Below, in pieces: positions 1-6,764 of a stretch of DNA of 64,000 bases. The notes below the pieces were generated by a model, which saw nothing but the letters and a program-made list of their open reading frames with translations, did no database searches and was not told the origin of the DNA. The stretch's first letter is position 1. The number at the start of each line of letters is the position of its first letter. Position numbers and translations under genes: made by a program. The stretch comes from Eggerthellaceae bacterium (GTDB lineage: Bacteria; Actinomycetota; Coriobacteriia; Coriobacteriales; Eggerthellaceae), in assembly GCA_910575165.1 (NCBI GenBank), contig CAJTDS010000001.1:1-64000 (forward strand). The letters are read 5' to 3'.

Positions 1-57
1 GATCCATCCTTCCGGTCAGGTTTTAGGCGACTTCACCCTAGGATGGATCTTCTTTTT
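1..57 (+). terminator. Candidate rho-independent terminator at the left edge
   Basis: Bases 1-10 (GATCCATCCT) are the exact reverse complement of 40-49, and a T-rich run (TTCTTTTT) follows. The loop is long (29 nt), so the hairpin is not ideal. It could end a plus-strand gene left of the window or be the edge of a repeat cut by the window boundary. Confidence 0.35.
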
Positions 58-95
58 AGGCGGGGCGTTGATGGGACATCCTCAAGGACTCCATG

Positions 96-218
96 TCAAC
101 AGTGGTCTAACATAGAGAAGCTCATAGGCGTAGTGCCGCAAGAGTCGGCTAGCTCCTGGACGGTGCATCCGCGGAGATGCTTGACGAGCTCTATGTCCTC
201 GGCGACGCGGAAGTTCAT
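96..218 (-). pseudogene. Truncated helix-turn-helix protein remnant (40 aa)
   Basis: A 40-codon minus-strand frame starts at ATG 218 behind a GGAG-type ribosome site and stops at 96-98. The first 30 or so residues (MNFRVAEDIELVKHL, then VQELADSCGTT) look like the start of small XRE-like helix-turn-helix proteins that accompany DUF3990/DUF3791 genes in Firmicutes and Coriobacteria. The usual second helix and C-terminus are missing: the frame breaks after PMSFS. No DUF3990 or DUF3791 partner is visible in the few bases to the left. The promoter-like palindrome 239-270 lies just upstream. I read it as a decayed or truncated antitoxin/regulator; it could also be an intact micro-protein. Family assignment is from memory of sequence pattern only. 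Confidence 0.35.
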
Positions 219-238
219 TTGGAATCTCCAGTGAAGAA

Positions 239-270
239 AACTTATACATAACATATGTTATATATAAGTT
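239..270. promoter_or_regulatory. 32-bp near-perfect AT-rich palindrome (operator candidate)
   Basis: AACTTATA (239-246) pairs with TATAAGTT (263-270) and the core ATAACATATGTTAT (248-261) is itself a perfect palindrome. Only the 247/262 pair fails, so 15 of 16 pairs match. It is the most AT-rich spot in the neighbourhood and lies about 20 bp upstream of the minus-strand HTH remnant, where an operator for an autoregulating DNA-binding protein is expected. Confidence 0.5.
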
Positions 271-295
271 TGCACACACATGGCTGGGTTTCGTT

Positions 296-359
296 AAATC
301 GTGCATATCAGGCATGTTCGCACGAAAAAGTGTACGAACACGTTTGCTATGCACGATTT
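296..359. other. Nested inverted repeat in intergenic DNA
   Basis: A perfect 12-bp inverted repeat (296-307 AAATCGTGCATA against 348-359) encloses a second hairpin (316-323 GTTCGCAC against 330-339 with a two-base bulge; loop GAAAAA). The whole could fold as a long stem with an inner arm. It lies between the HTH remnant and the RHH gene. It may be a structured RNA, a regulator site or a small repeat element. The rest of 360-470 shows nothing I can support. Confidence 0.4.
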
Positions 360-487
360 TGCTGTTTGTGCTGCTTCTGCATGTTGGCGTTGGCGGCCCA
401 AGGTGCGTGGTTTGCCGGAGGCTTGGCTTGGGTTGTTTTCGGGAGGCGGTGGGCGTGCGGCTGCAATCGTATTGCAAACGTGATACA

Positions 488-507
488 ATTTGCGATGCAT
501 TTGCGAT
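488..507 (+). promoter_or_regulatory. Two 9-bp direct repeats, 11-bp period, before the RHH gene
   Basis: ATTTGCGAT occurs at 488-496 and again at 499-507, one helical turn apart and 15 bp before the RHH gene start. RHH proteins typically bind short tandem operators on one DNA face, so this is a plausible autoregulatory operator. A TACAAT hexamer at 484-489 overlaps its left side and may be a -10 box, without a good -35. Confidence 0.4.
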
Positions 508-522
508 ACGAAAGGACGGGCC

Positions 523-819
523 ATGGCTGGCTGTGCGGAGACAAGGCTTCCCGTTACTATGCGCTTGCCTCGCCGCGAGGTGGAGCTGGTTTCGGAATAC
601 GCCCAGGAAGCCGGAGTGACCAGGACCGAAGCGTTCCTGCACTTCCTGCGGTTGGGCTTGCAGGTTGACGACTCTTCCGAGCGGCTGGCGTCCATCGAGC
701 AGTCCGTCGAAGAGATCTTGCGGTGCGTTACGGTCGGAAAACCTGCAAGCGTTGGCTTTGCCGCCGCGAAGGCTGCGGACGGCGGCGGGCTGGAAGAGGG
801 CGAGGAGATACGTCTATGA
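523..819 (+). CDS. Ribbon-helix-helix (CopG/MetJ-like) small protein
   Basis: A 98-residue protein. Residues 13-49 (MRLPRREVELVSEYAQEAG, then VTRTEAFLHFLRLGLQ) have the beta-strand/helix/helix pattern of RHH DNA-binding proteins, with the typical T-R-T-E-A turn. The rest is helical and then Ala/Gly/Glu-rich. ATG 523 is preferred over ATG 490 because AAAGGA precedes 523 at good spacing and residues before it look non-coding. The stop overlaps the radical SAM gene by ATGA (816-819), so the two are probably translationally coupled. Likely a DNA-binding regulator of its own operon, through the direct repeats at 488-507. A toxin-antitoxin-like role is possible, but the partner is not a known toxin. 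Confidence 0.7.
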   Translation: MAGCAETRLPVTMRLPRREVELVSEYAQEAGVTRTEAFLHFLRLGLQVDDSSERLASIEQSVEEILRCVTVGKPASVGFAAAKAADGGGLEEGEEIRL

Positions 820-2369
820 TTCGAAAGATTACGGCCGACGTGCTGGACGGGGTGCAGAACCCGTCGTTGCGCGCGTACGCGGAATGCTACGTGGACATCG
901 AGCGCTCTTTCGCAGAAAGCGTGGCGGAGCTGGGGTTGCCGTTCGCGGATGCGGCGGGTGCCGAGCCGGCTGGTGACGAGGGCGCGGGCAGCGGGGCTTC
1001 GGCTGCGAATCCTCAGTTCATGAGCGAGCGCGACGCTGTCTCTCCATTGCCTAATGAACTACGTAGTTATATAAATAATAGCGTCGAAATCCTCAACGAC
1101 GGGAAGAGCCTGCTGCGCGGCTGGCGTTCGTCGGCGTGCGCGGCGTGCAATGTGGGGATCGGTACCGAGACGTTCATCACCTCGACGCGTTGCCCGAAGC
1201 GCTGCTTCTTCTGCTTCAACCCCAACCAGGCGAATTTCGACGGGCGCGATGGCGTGCTCCACGACGTGGTGGGCCAGCTGGAAGAGCGTCATAGCCAGGG
1301 CGTGCGCTACACTCACCTCGCGCTTACGGGCGGCGAACCGCTGCTGCACAAGGACCAGGCCGTCGCCTTCTTCAAGCGCGCCCGCGAGCTGTACCCCAAC
1401 GTGCACACGCGCCTGTACACCAGCGGATTCGGTGCCGACGAGCCGACGCTTGAGGCACTGCGGGACGCCGGGCTGAACGAGATTCGCTTCTCCGTAAAGA
1501 CCGAGGACGTGCCATGGCCGAATGCGGGGACCGAAGGCGCGGGCGATGTGCCGGCGACGGGTAGCGTCCCTCAGGGCGAAGCAGTCGGCGAGGGTGCAAG
1601 CGCTGCGGGATCCCCCGATGCCGCGAGTGGCCCGAGCCCCTGCGCGCCCATGTTCCCTCCGGCTATCGAGGAGACGCTGGCTCAGATGGCGCTTGCCACC
1701 CGCTACATTCCCGACGTCATGGTGGAGATGCCGGTGCTGCCCGGCCAGTTGGAGCTCATGAAGGCGCTGCTGGTGCGCCTGGACGCCGTCGGCGCCCGCG
1801 GTATCAACCTGCTGGAGCTGGGCTATCCCTTCTTCAACGCCGACGAGTTCGCCCGCCGCGGCTACCTGCTGAAGCCCTCGCCCTACCGCGTGCTCTACGA
1901 CTACGCTTACGCTGGCGGTCTGCCGGTGCAGGGTAGCGAGCAGGCGTGTTTGGAGCTGCTCGCCTTCGCCGCCCAGCGCGACCTGAGGCTGGGTGTGCAC
2001 TACTGCTCCATGGAGAACAAGCATACCGGCGAAGTGTACCTGGCCAACACGCCTTACGCGAAGCAGTACCCGCTGTACGCGCTGTCTCCCCAGGATCATT
2101 TCCTAAAGACGGCGAAGGTGTTCGGCGCCGACCGCGCTCCGGTGCGCCAGTTGCTGACCACCCTGCGCATCCCCTTCCAGGACGACCCGGAAAACGACGC
2201 GCTCACGCTTCATCCCGGCAACCTGTCGCTTCTGGCCTCGGCATTCCCGAACATGGAGGTGGCTATCGCCTACGCTCTGCGCGAGCAGCGCGAGGAAGGC
2301 CCCGTCCTGCGCGAGCTGCGGGTGGACCTCACCACCCCCGCCACCTTCGACGTGAAGGCCGACCTGTAG
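816..2369 (+). CDS. Radical SAM protein, function unassigned
   Basis: A 517-residue protein with a radical SAM cluster motif C126-PKR-C130-FF-C133 (CX3CX2C), followed by the glycine motif LTGGEPLL and the strand EIRFSVKTED; together these indicate a SAM-cleaving TIM barrel with a [4Fe-4S] cluster. A second Cys pair (C108, C111) sits just before the cluster loop and could bind an extra metal. Two low-complexity insertions (about residues 48-68, and between KTEDV and FPPAIEETL) are Ala/Gly/Pro-rich and unlike the core. The substrate cannot be inferred. It overlaps the upstream RHH gene by 4 nt, so the two form an operon. Start ATG 816 fits the ATGA coupling; an upstream in-frame ATG at 723 lies inside the RHH gene and is rejected. 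Confidence 0.85.
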   Translation: MIRKITADVLDGVQNPSLRAYAECYVDIERSFAESVAELGLPFADAAGAEPAGDEGAGSGASAANPQFMSERDAVSPLPNELRSYINNSVEILNDGKSLLRGWRSSACAACNVGIGTETFITSTRCPKRCFFCFNPNQANFDGRDGVLHDVVGQLEERHSQGVRYTHLALTGGEPLLHKDQAVAFFKRARELYPNVHTRLYTSGFGADEPTLEALRDAGLNEIRFSVKTEDVPWPNAGTEGAGDVPATGSVPQGEAVGEGASAAGSPDAASGPSPCAPMFPPAIEETLAQMALATRYIPDVMVEMPVLPGQLELMKALLVRLDAVGARGINLLELGYPFFNADEFARRGYLLKPSPYRVLYDYAYAGGLPVQGSEQACLELLAFAAQRDLRLGVHYCSMENKHTGEVYLANTPYAKQYPLYALSPQDHFLKTAKVFGADRAPVRQLLTTLRIPFQDDPENDALTLHPGNLSLLASAFPNMEVAIAYALREQREEGPVLRELRVDLTTPATFDVKADL

Positions 2370-2477
2370 AGCACGGCCGTGGCGTGCTGCGTGTTGTTGT
2401 ATGTTGCGCAGGGCAACCGAAAGAAGAAGTGAGCACCTAGATGCTGCAGTGCGGTCGTTTCGAGGCATGCTGGGCGC

Positions 2478-2517
2478 TTGACGGAGTCGCTTCCTCATGA
2501 TATTGTACAACGTACAA
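2478..2517 (+). promoter_or_regulatory. Promoter with palindromic operator for the RelB-like/PIN operon
   Basis: TTGACG (2478-2483) and TATTGT (2501-2506) are separated by exactly 17 bp. A perfect inverted repeat TTGTAC-AAC-GTACAA (2503-2517) overlaps the -10 box, as expected for toxin-antitoxin autorepression by the antitoxin. Confidence 0.7.
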
Positions 2518-2537
2518 CATATATGAAGGAGCTGCTT

Positions 2538-2843
2538 ATGGCGGAAGCTATGGTTACAGCGCGCATGACGGCGGAGAAGAAGCAGGCGGGCAATCGCGTA
2601 TTCGAGGAGCTGGGCACGAATGCCTCGCAGGTGGTGAATCGGCTGTACGACTACGTGATCGAGAACCGCGCGCTTCCGTTCGAGGGGCGCGGGGCGGCTG
2701 GTCGTCATACGGCTGAGGAGCTTGCGGAGGCTGCTGCTCTGGTCGATAGCCTTCGCATGCCGGAACCGAGCCGTTTCGCCGGTCTGTCTCTCAAGGATGT
2801 TAAGCGCGTGAGGTTGGAGGACGGGCGAAAGGCGCTGGTATGA
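2538..2843 (+). CDS. RelB/DinJ-like antitoxin
   Basis: A 101-residue acidic protein. ATG 2538 has an AAGGAG site at 2526-2531; a longer frame from ATG 2478 would start inside the promoter. Residues 5-45 (TARMTAEKKQAGNRVFEEL, NASQVVNRLYDYV) match the RHH-type DNA-binding half of RelB/DinJ antitoxins. The flexible C-terminal part (ELAEAAALVDSL onward) would wrap the toxin. It ends in ATGA overlap with the PIN-domain gene, the usual antitoxin-first order. Expected to neutralise the PIN RNase and to repress the operon through the palindrome at 2503-2517. The family is clear at pattern level; the exact sub-family is uncertain because RelB-like antitoxins more often pair with RelE than with PIN toxins. 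Confidence 0.75.
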   Translation: MAEAMVTARMTAEKKQAGNRVFEELGTNASQVVNRLYDYVIENRALPFEGRGAAGRHTAEELAEAAALVDSLRMPEPSRFAGLSLKDVKRVRLEDGRKALV

Positions 2844-3295
2844 GAGTTTTCGTCGACACAAACATCGTGCTCGACTGCATGGCGGACCGGCAGCCGTTCG
2901 CGGCGGATGCGCGCAAGCTCCTCATCCTGGGTGCGATTCATGAAGTAGAACTATGGCTTTGTCCGACTCAGCTTACAGATTTGTTTTACCTGCTCACCGA
3001 TGGAGGGAAGTCTCATCTGGCGGCGGAGGCGAAAAGCAGGCTTGCCACGGTGAGGAAGTTCGTCCACGTGGGGCTGATGGGCGAAGACGTGATCGATGCT
3101 GCATTGCGGTCGTCGTGGGACGACTTCGAAGACGCGTGCCTGTACCAGTGCGCGCTTCAGGTGAAGCCCGACGTCATCATCACGCGCAACGGGAAGGACT
3201 TCGAGCGCTCGCGCATTCCCGTGCTCACCTGCGCCGAATTCTTCGACTACCTGGAACAGGAAAAGGGCCTGGTCTACGAGGAGATGCTCCTGTAG
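2840..3295 (+). CDS. PIN-domain ribonuclease toxin (VapC-like)
   Basis: A 151-residue protein of typical PIN length. It begins MRVFVDTNIVLD, giving catalytic Asp6. Further acidic residues expected in the Mg2+ site are in SSWDDFEDAC (94-98) and near ITRNGKDF (Asp120), and the T-R-N turn is classic for the family. PIN toxins cleave specific RNAs (often tRNA or rRNA) and stop translation. It is encoded directly after its antitoxin with a 4-nt ATGA overlap. No signal peptide or extra domain is seen. No damage is visible, so the pair appears functional. Confidence 0.85.
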   Translation: MRVFVDTNIVLDCMADRQPFAADARKLLILGAIHEVELWLCPTQLTDLFYLLTDGGKSHLAAEAKSRLATVRKFVHVGLMGEDVIDAALRSSWDDFEDACLYQCALQVKPDVIITRNGKDFERSRIPVLTCAEFFDYLEQEKGLVYEEMLL

Positions 3296-3329
3296 AGCTG
3301 GGGTGTCGGTCGATGTACCCAAATGTTGC

Positions 3330-3358
3330 TTGGGCGTTCACGGGTTTTGCAATACAAT
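3330..3358 (+). promoter_or_regulatory. Promoter of the BrnT/BrnA-like pair
   Basis: TTGGGC (3330-3335) and TACAAT (3353-3358) with a 17-bp spacer, 20 bp upstream of GTG 3379, which has AAAGGAG at good distance. Confidence 0.55.
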
Positions 3359-3378
3359 AGTCGCAGAAAGGAGTCCCG

Positions 3379-3645
3379 GTGGCTTCGACTGGCGTTCATC
3401 CTAGAGTTTGCTTGCGCCATCCGGAGCTGAGCGAAGACGATGTGCTTGCTGCGTGGAAGGGAGTTATCGCTTCGAGCCCGAGGCTGCAGAAAGACCGCGA
3501 CGAGTATGTTGCAGTCGGTTTCGACGGCAACGGGCGGCTTCTGGAAATGGTTGCCGTACGGGGCGTGAATGGGCATTGGCTGATATACCATGCGATGACG
3601 CCGCCTTCGGCAAGAACGCTTGGAGAGCTTGGGATGGGGAGGTAG
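3379..3645 (+). CDS. BrnT-like toxin candidate
   Basis: An 88-residue protein starting at GTG 3379 behind AAAGGAG. The strand-rich centre DEYVAVGFDGNGRLLEMVAV resembles the RelE-fold core of BrnT-type ribonuclease toxins, which carry a similar G-R-L-L strand. It is followed 4 bp later by an RHH gene, so the toxin-first order is that of BrnT/BrnA. Hydrophilic, no signal peptide. Catalytic residues cannot be assigned with confidence. It could also be a non-toxic member of the same fold. Confidence 0.55.
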   Translation: MASTGVHPRVCLRHPELSEDDVLAAWKGVIASSPRLQKDRDEYVAVGFDGNGRLLEMVAVRGVNGHWLIYHAMTPPSARTLGELGMGR

Positions 3646-3649
3646 AGCT

Positions 3650-3916
3650 ATGGAGTTTAAAACTGCAGATGGAACCATCCTCACCGATGCGGATTTCGAC
3701 AAGATGGCGGAAGAATACGAGAACGGTTCCTGGGAGGGTTGCGGCAAGGTGACTTTGGGCCGGCCGAAGCTGTTTGACGAGGAAATGGAAACCGTGTCGT
3801 TTCGGATACCGTGTTCGCGCATCGAGGCGGTAGAGGCGGTATCGAAGCGGTGCGGCATCAGCAAGTCCGAGTTCTTCCGGCGCGCAATCGACAGGGAACT
3901 GATTGCCTTAGGCTGA
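3650..3916 (+). CDS. RHH antitoxin (BrnA/CopG-like)
   Basis: An 88-residue protein from ATG 3650 with GGGGAGG just before it; the upstream stop (3643-3645) is nearly touching, so it is translationally coupled to the toxin-like gene. The N-terminal half is acidic (ADFDKMAEEYENGSWEG); the C-terminal half ETVSFRIPCSRIEAVEAV, then GISKSEFFRRAIDRELIAL, is a clear RHH DNA-binding unit. In BrnA-type antitoxins the RHH lies C-terminal in the same way. Probably neutralises the preceding gene product and represses the promoter at 3330-3358. Confidence 0.7.
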   Translation: MEFKTADGTILTDADFDKMAEEYENGSWEGCGKVTLGRPKLFDEEMETVSFRIPCSRIEAVEAVSKRCGISKSEFFRRAIDRELIALG

Positions 3917-4246
3917 TATTCTCCGAGATTCAAGCATACGCAGAACGGGCTACGAGAAGCGCTCGGAATTTGCCGCTGCCAAAAGCTGCTTTTCTTGGTT
4001 GCTAGTCTGGGGCGCTTGACGGAATCGCAACAGGTTGGTCAATGGTTAGCTGCGGCGGTGCTGTTTGCGAAATGCGCTTCTGTTCTGGTGATACGATGAT
4101 TGAACAAGTCATCAGGACTTCCTGGCGCCGGTGAGCCGATGGGCTGATGTAGCCGTCAGTGCGACTGACGGCGTGGTCCGCTGCACCGTCGGCGCGGTGA
4201 AGCGTCTACCGGTGCTGCCAGGTGGTTTCGGGGTAAGGAGTTTATC
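3917..4246. other. 330-bp intergenic region with one strong hairpin
   Basis: No gene is supported. It holds a perfect 9-bp hairpin (4152-4160 GCCGTCAGT, loop GCG, 4164-4172) without a T-run, perhaps an attenuator or protein site. GGCGCTTGACGGAATCGC near 4011-4028 repeats, with one mismatch, the promoter seed at 2474-2490 before the antitoxin gene, suggesting a shared or duplicated -35 region, but no good -10 follows here. Confidence 0.4.
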
Positions 4247-4615
4247 ATGGCAGAAGCGAAGAAGGTCCAGCTGGACGAGCAGGCGACCGACTACGAGCTA
4301 GGCGTGGAGGCGAAGTACGCGAAGCTGGCCCGCGAAGCGCTGAGCGCGGGAGAAGAGGACCTGGCGCGCCAGTACCTGGAGCAGAAGGCCCGCGCGGAAG
4401 CTGCGGCCATCGGCGAGCAGGAGAACTACGACGCCGATCGCGCGGCTGCGGCGGCAGGCAAGCCGGTCGAAGGCGAGTTCGACGGTCCGTCGGATGGCTC
4501 TTCGGTGGTGCAGGTGAAGGGCGCCGACGGCGTGCAAGCCTCCAACGTGGACGTCCGCGCCAAGGTGGATCAAGAGCTGGCGGCTCTCAAGCTGGAGATG
4601 GGTTTAGACCAATAG
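4247..4615 (+). CDS. Hypothetical Ala/Glu-rich helical protein
   Basis: A 122-residue protein from ATG 4247 behind AAGGAG. It is soluble, rich in Ala, Glu, Lys and Gln, and predicted largely helical: residues 20-60 (YAKLAREALSAGEEDLARQY, then LEQKARAEAA) have the heptad-like spacing and wording of PspA/IM30-type coiled coils, but it is far shorter than PspA (about 220). The centre is acidic and flexible, and a final helix (VDQELAALKLEMG) could oligomerise. No catalytic motif. It precedes the YtxH and PRC-barrel stress/envelope genes, which fits an envelope-stress accessory role, but this is inference. Confidence 0.7.
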   Translation: MAEAKKVQLDEQATDYELGVEAKYAKLAREALSAGEEDLARQYLEQKARAEAAAIGEQENYDADRAAAAAGKPVEGEFDGPSDGSSVVQVKGADGVQASNVDVRAKVDQELAALKLEMGLDQ

Positions 4616-4967
4616 GTTTCGGCAAGCTCCCTGATGCGCAACTGAAATCTAACGGTGCGAAAACGAATCGTAGAACGGCTGTGTTTTCGGAAGCAATTAT
4701 GGGCGCACAACGTATAATAAACGGACCTGCAAAAGGCTGCGGATTCGCCGACCGATTGCTTGGCGCTGCTCGACATACTGGCTGAGCGGCGGGCTTGGAA
4801 AACTCGGACAAGCCTGCGGCGCAGACGGTAGCGGCGGCGGGAGCGCGGGCGGCAACCCGCGAGCTGGGGCAGGTGACAAGTTGCAGGCGTTTGCGGATGA
4901 AGCTGCAGCCTGCGGAAACAAGCAAGATGTTTACTATCGGGTACTGCAACAAGCCAAGGAGGACGTT
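4616..4967 (+). promoter_or_regulatory. Intergenic region with a TATAAT box upstream of the YtxH gene
   Basis: A consensus TATAAT is at 4713-4718 but no good -35 is found at 17 bp. The remaining 250 bp are GC-rich and contain open frames on several phases without ribosome sites. A frame fused to the YtxH gene runs back to about 4737 but has no credible start. I see no supported gene. Confidence 0.35.
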
Positions 4968-5519
4968 ATGGCGAACAAACTCGGTTTCTTTCTAGCAGGT
5001 GGCCTTCTGGGTGCTGGTCTGGCGCTTCTGTACGCGCCTCGCGCCGGCCAGGAGACCCGCGCTCTGGTGTGCGAGAAGGTGAACACCGCCTGGGGCGAGA
5101 CCCAGGAGTTCGGCGCTCAGGCCGCCGAGCAGATCAAGCAGGTCGCCGAGCAGGCTCAGGCCAAGGGTCAGGAGTTCGCTCAGGCCGCTCAGGCCAAGGG
5201 CCAGGAAGTGTATGGCCAGGCCGCTAGCCGTGTTCAGGAGGTGGCCGAGCAGGTGAAGCCGGCGTTCTCCCAGAAGAACGACGAGCTGCGCGACAAGATC
5301 GACGCCGCCCGCGCCCGCATCGCCTCCCAGGTAGCCAAGAACGCCGAAGAGGCCCAGGCTGCCGCCGAGTCCGCTATTCCCGTGGCCGCCACTCAGGTGA
5401 GCAGCGCCGTGGACAAGGCCGCCGAGGTGGCCAAGGACGCTACCGACGCCGCTGCCAAGGCCGGCGAGAAGGTGGCCGACAAGGTCGACGAAGCCGCCAA
5501 GGACGCTCAGCACAAGTAA
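4968..5519 (+). CDS. YtxH-domain membrane-anchored stress protein
   Basis: A 183-residue protein; ATG 4968 is preceded by AAGGAGG. Residues 1-30 (MANKLGFFLAGGLLGAGLAL, then LYAPRAGQETR) are the glycine-rich membrane segment and A-P-x-x-G-x-x-T-R signature of the YtxH family. The remaining 150 residues are Ala/Lys/Glu/Gln-rich amphipathic helix with repeated AQAKGQE and AEQVKxxAE units, resembling LEA-type or apolipoprotein-like helices. Members are small general-stress proteins at the membrane, of unknown biochemistry. It lies upstream of the PRC-barrel gene but is separated from it by a terminator (5578-5624), so it is its own transcription unit. Confidence 0.85.
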   Translation: MANKLGFFLAGGLLGAGLALLYAPRAGQETRALVCEKVNTAWGETQEFGAQAAEQIKQVAEQAQAKGQEFAQAAQAKGQEVYGQAASRVQEVAEQVKPAFSQKNDELRDKIDAARARIASQVAKNAEEAQAAAESAIPVAATQVSSAVDKAAEVAKDATDAAAKAGEKVADKVDEAAKDAQHK

Positions 5520-5577
5520 GCTTCCGCAGGCGTGCGAACTCGCACAATCCTTGAGATAACCTAAAGGAATACGCAAG

Positions 5578-5624
5578 AAGCGGCTTACCCGTCAGCGCGT
5601 GTGCGTGGGGAAAGCCGCTTTTTG
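5578..5624 (+). terminator. Rho-independent terminator after the YtxH gene
   Basis: AAGCGGCTT (5578-5586) pairs perfectly with AAGCCGCTT (5612-5620), followed by TTTTG. The loop is 25 nt. A smaller hairpin GTGCG-AACT-CGCAC sits just upstream near 5532-5545. Confidence 0.65.
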
Positions 5625-5666
5625 CTATAGTCGTCGGGCGCGAAGGCGCAACCGGAGGAAACGGAC

Positions 5667-6764
5667 ATGGCCACTCAACTCATCACCACCCACGAACTTG
5701 AAGGCACTCGCGTGCTGGGGGGCAAGAACGGCACGAAGCGCATCGGCAAGGTGCGCCGTTTCGTGTTCGCGCCCCGGGCCAAGCGCTGCATCGGCTTTCT
5801 GGTGAAGCGCCCCGACGTGCTGTGGATGTTCCGCCGCAAGGACATGTTCGTGTCCATTAAGGGCTTCGACTGGGTGGACGGCCGCATCGTGGTGCGCAAC
5901 GAGCCCGACGCCGCCGACCGCGGAGCCATCAAGGCCATGGGCCTGAACTGGGACGAATGCGTGCTGTGGCTGGGGCTTCCCGTGGTGACCGAAAGCGGCG
6001 AGTCGCTGGGCATCGTGGGCGACGTCATGTTCAACCAGCGCACGGGCCTGGTGGAATCGCTGACCACCGACAGCGGGGCTACGGCCAATGCCATCTTGGG
6101 CAAGCGCACCATCCCCGCCGACGAGATACTGGGATTCCGGAAAGGCGTGGGCGTGGCGCTGGCCGAGGTGGGAAGCGAAGGCGTGCAGCAGGAGGAGGGC
6201 TCCGTGGAGCTTGGCGCCATCGTGGTGACCGACGCAGCGGCGACTCTGAACGCCGAAGGCGGCGTGGCCGAGGCGGCCGGCAAGGCGACGGCGGTGGCCG
6301 TGGACAAGGTGCACAAGACCGTGGACAAGGCAGTGGACAAGGCGAAGCCGGTGGTGAGCGACGCGGCGAAGGCGGCCGGCGAGGCCATCAACGCCGGCGC
6401 GCGGGCCACGGGCGAGCAGATTGCGAAGTCGAAGACCATGTTCTCCGATTTCAAGGAAGAGTACGACAAGGCCTCGGGGAAGAAGGCGGCCGCGAAGAAG
6501 CCGGCCGCCGGCGCCAAGAAGTCCGCGGGGGCATCTCCGTCCTCGGCGACGAAGAAGGGCGCTTCCGGCGGCGCCAAGAAGTCCTCGTCGGCGGCAAAGC
6601 CCGCTGGCACCGCCGCGAAGAAGGCTGCCACTACCAAAAAGCCCGCTGGTGCGGCGAAAGCTGCCGGCACTGCGAAGAAGGCGGCTCCCAAGAAGCAGCC
6701 GCCCAAGAAGAACATGTTCGAAGCGTTCAAGGAAGAATACGATAAGGCGCGCCATGACGACTAA
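5667..6764 (+). CDS. PRC-barrel protein with histone-H1-like Lys/Ala tail
   Basis: A 365-residue protein. The first 170 residues hold two PRC-barrel-like beta units: near 3-85 (LITTHELEGTRVLGGKNGTK onward) and 98-165 (GLPVVTESGESLGIVGDVMF onward). PRC barrels bind partners in RNA processing, photosynthesis and envelope proteins. Then comes a helical Ala/Val/Lys stretch (about 190-255), and finally a Lys/Ala/Pro tail (268-349) resembling histone H1 and the tails of bacterial HU-like proteins, so DNA or polyanion binding is plausible. The peptide FKEEYDKA occurs twice, at 258-267 and 350-360, exactly bracketing the basic tail. GGAGG precedes the ATG. The next gene overlaps by 11 nt, indicating an operon. 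Confidence 0.75.
   Translation: MATQLITTHELEGTRVLGGKNGTKRIGKVRRFVFAPRAKRCIGFLVKRPDVLWMFRRKDMFVSIKGFDWVDGRIVVRNEPDAADRGAIKAMGLNWDECVLWLGLPVVTESGESLGIVGDVMFNQRTGLVESLTTDSGATANAILGKRTIPADEILGFRKGVGVALAEVGSEGVQQEEGSVELGAIVVTDAAATLNAEGGVAEAAGKATAVAVDKVHKTVDKAVDKAKPVVSDAAKAAGEAINAGARATGEQIAKSKTMFSDFKEEYDKASGKKAAAKKPAAGAKKSAGASPSSATKKGASGGAKKSSSAAKPAGTAAKKAATTKKPAGAAKAAGTAKKAAPKKQPPKKNMFEAFKEEYDKARHDD

Noticed and set aside
1059-2099. 346-codon minus-strand frame inside the radical SAM gene
   Set aside because: Low-complexity Arg/Gln/His-rich shadow of a gene with a clear CX3CX2C motif.
4737-4967. N-terminal extension of the YtxH protein
   Set aside because: No ribosome site or good start; the AAGGAGG before ATG 4968 and the canonical YtxH N-terminus fix the start there.
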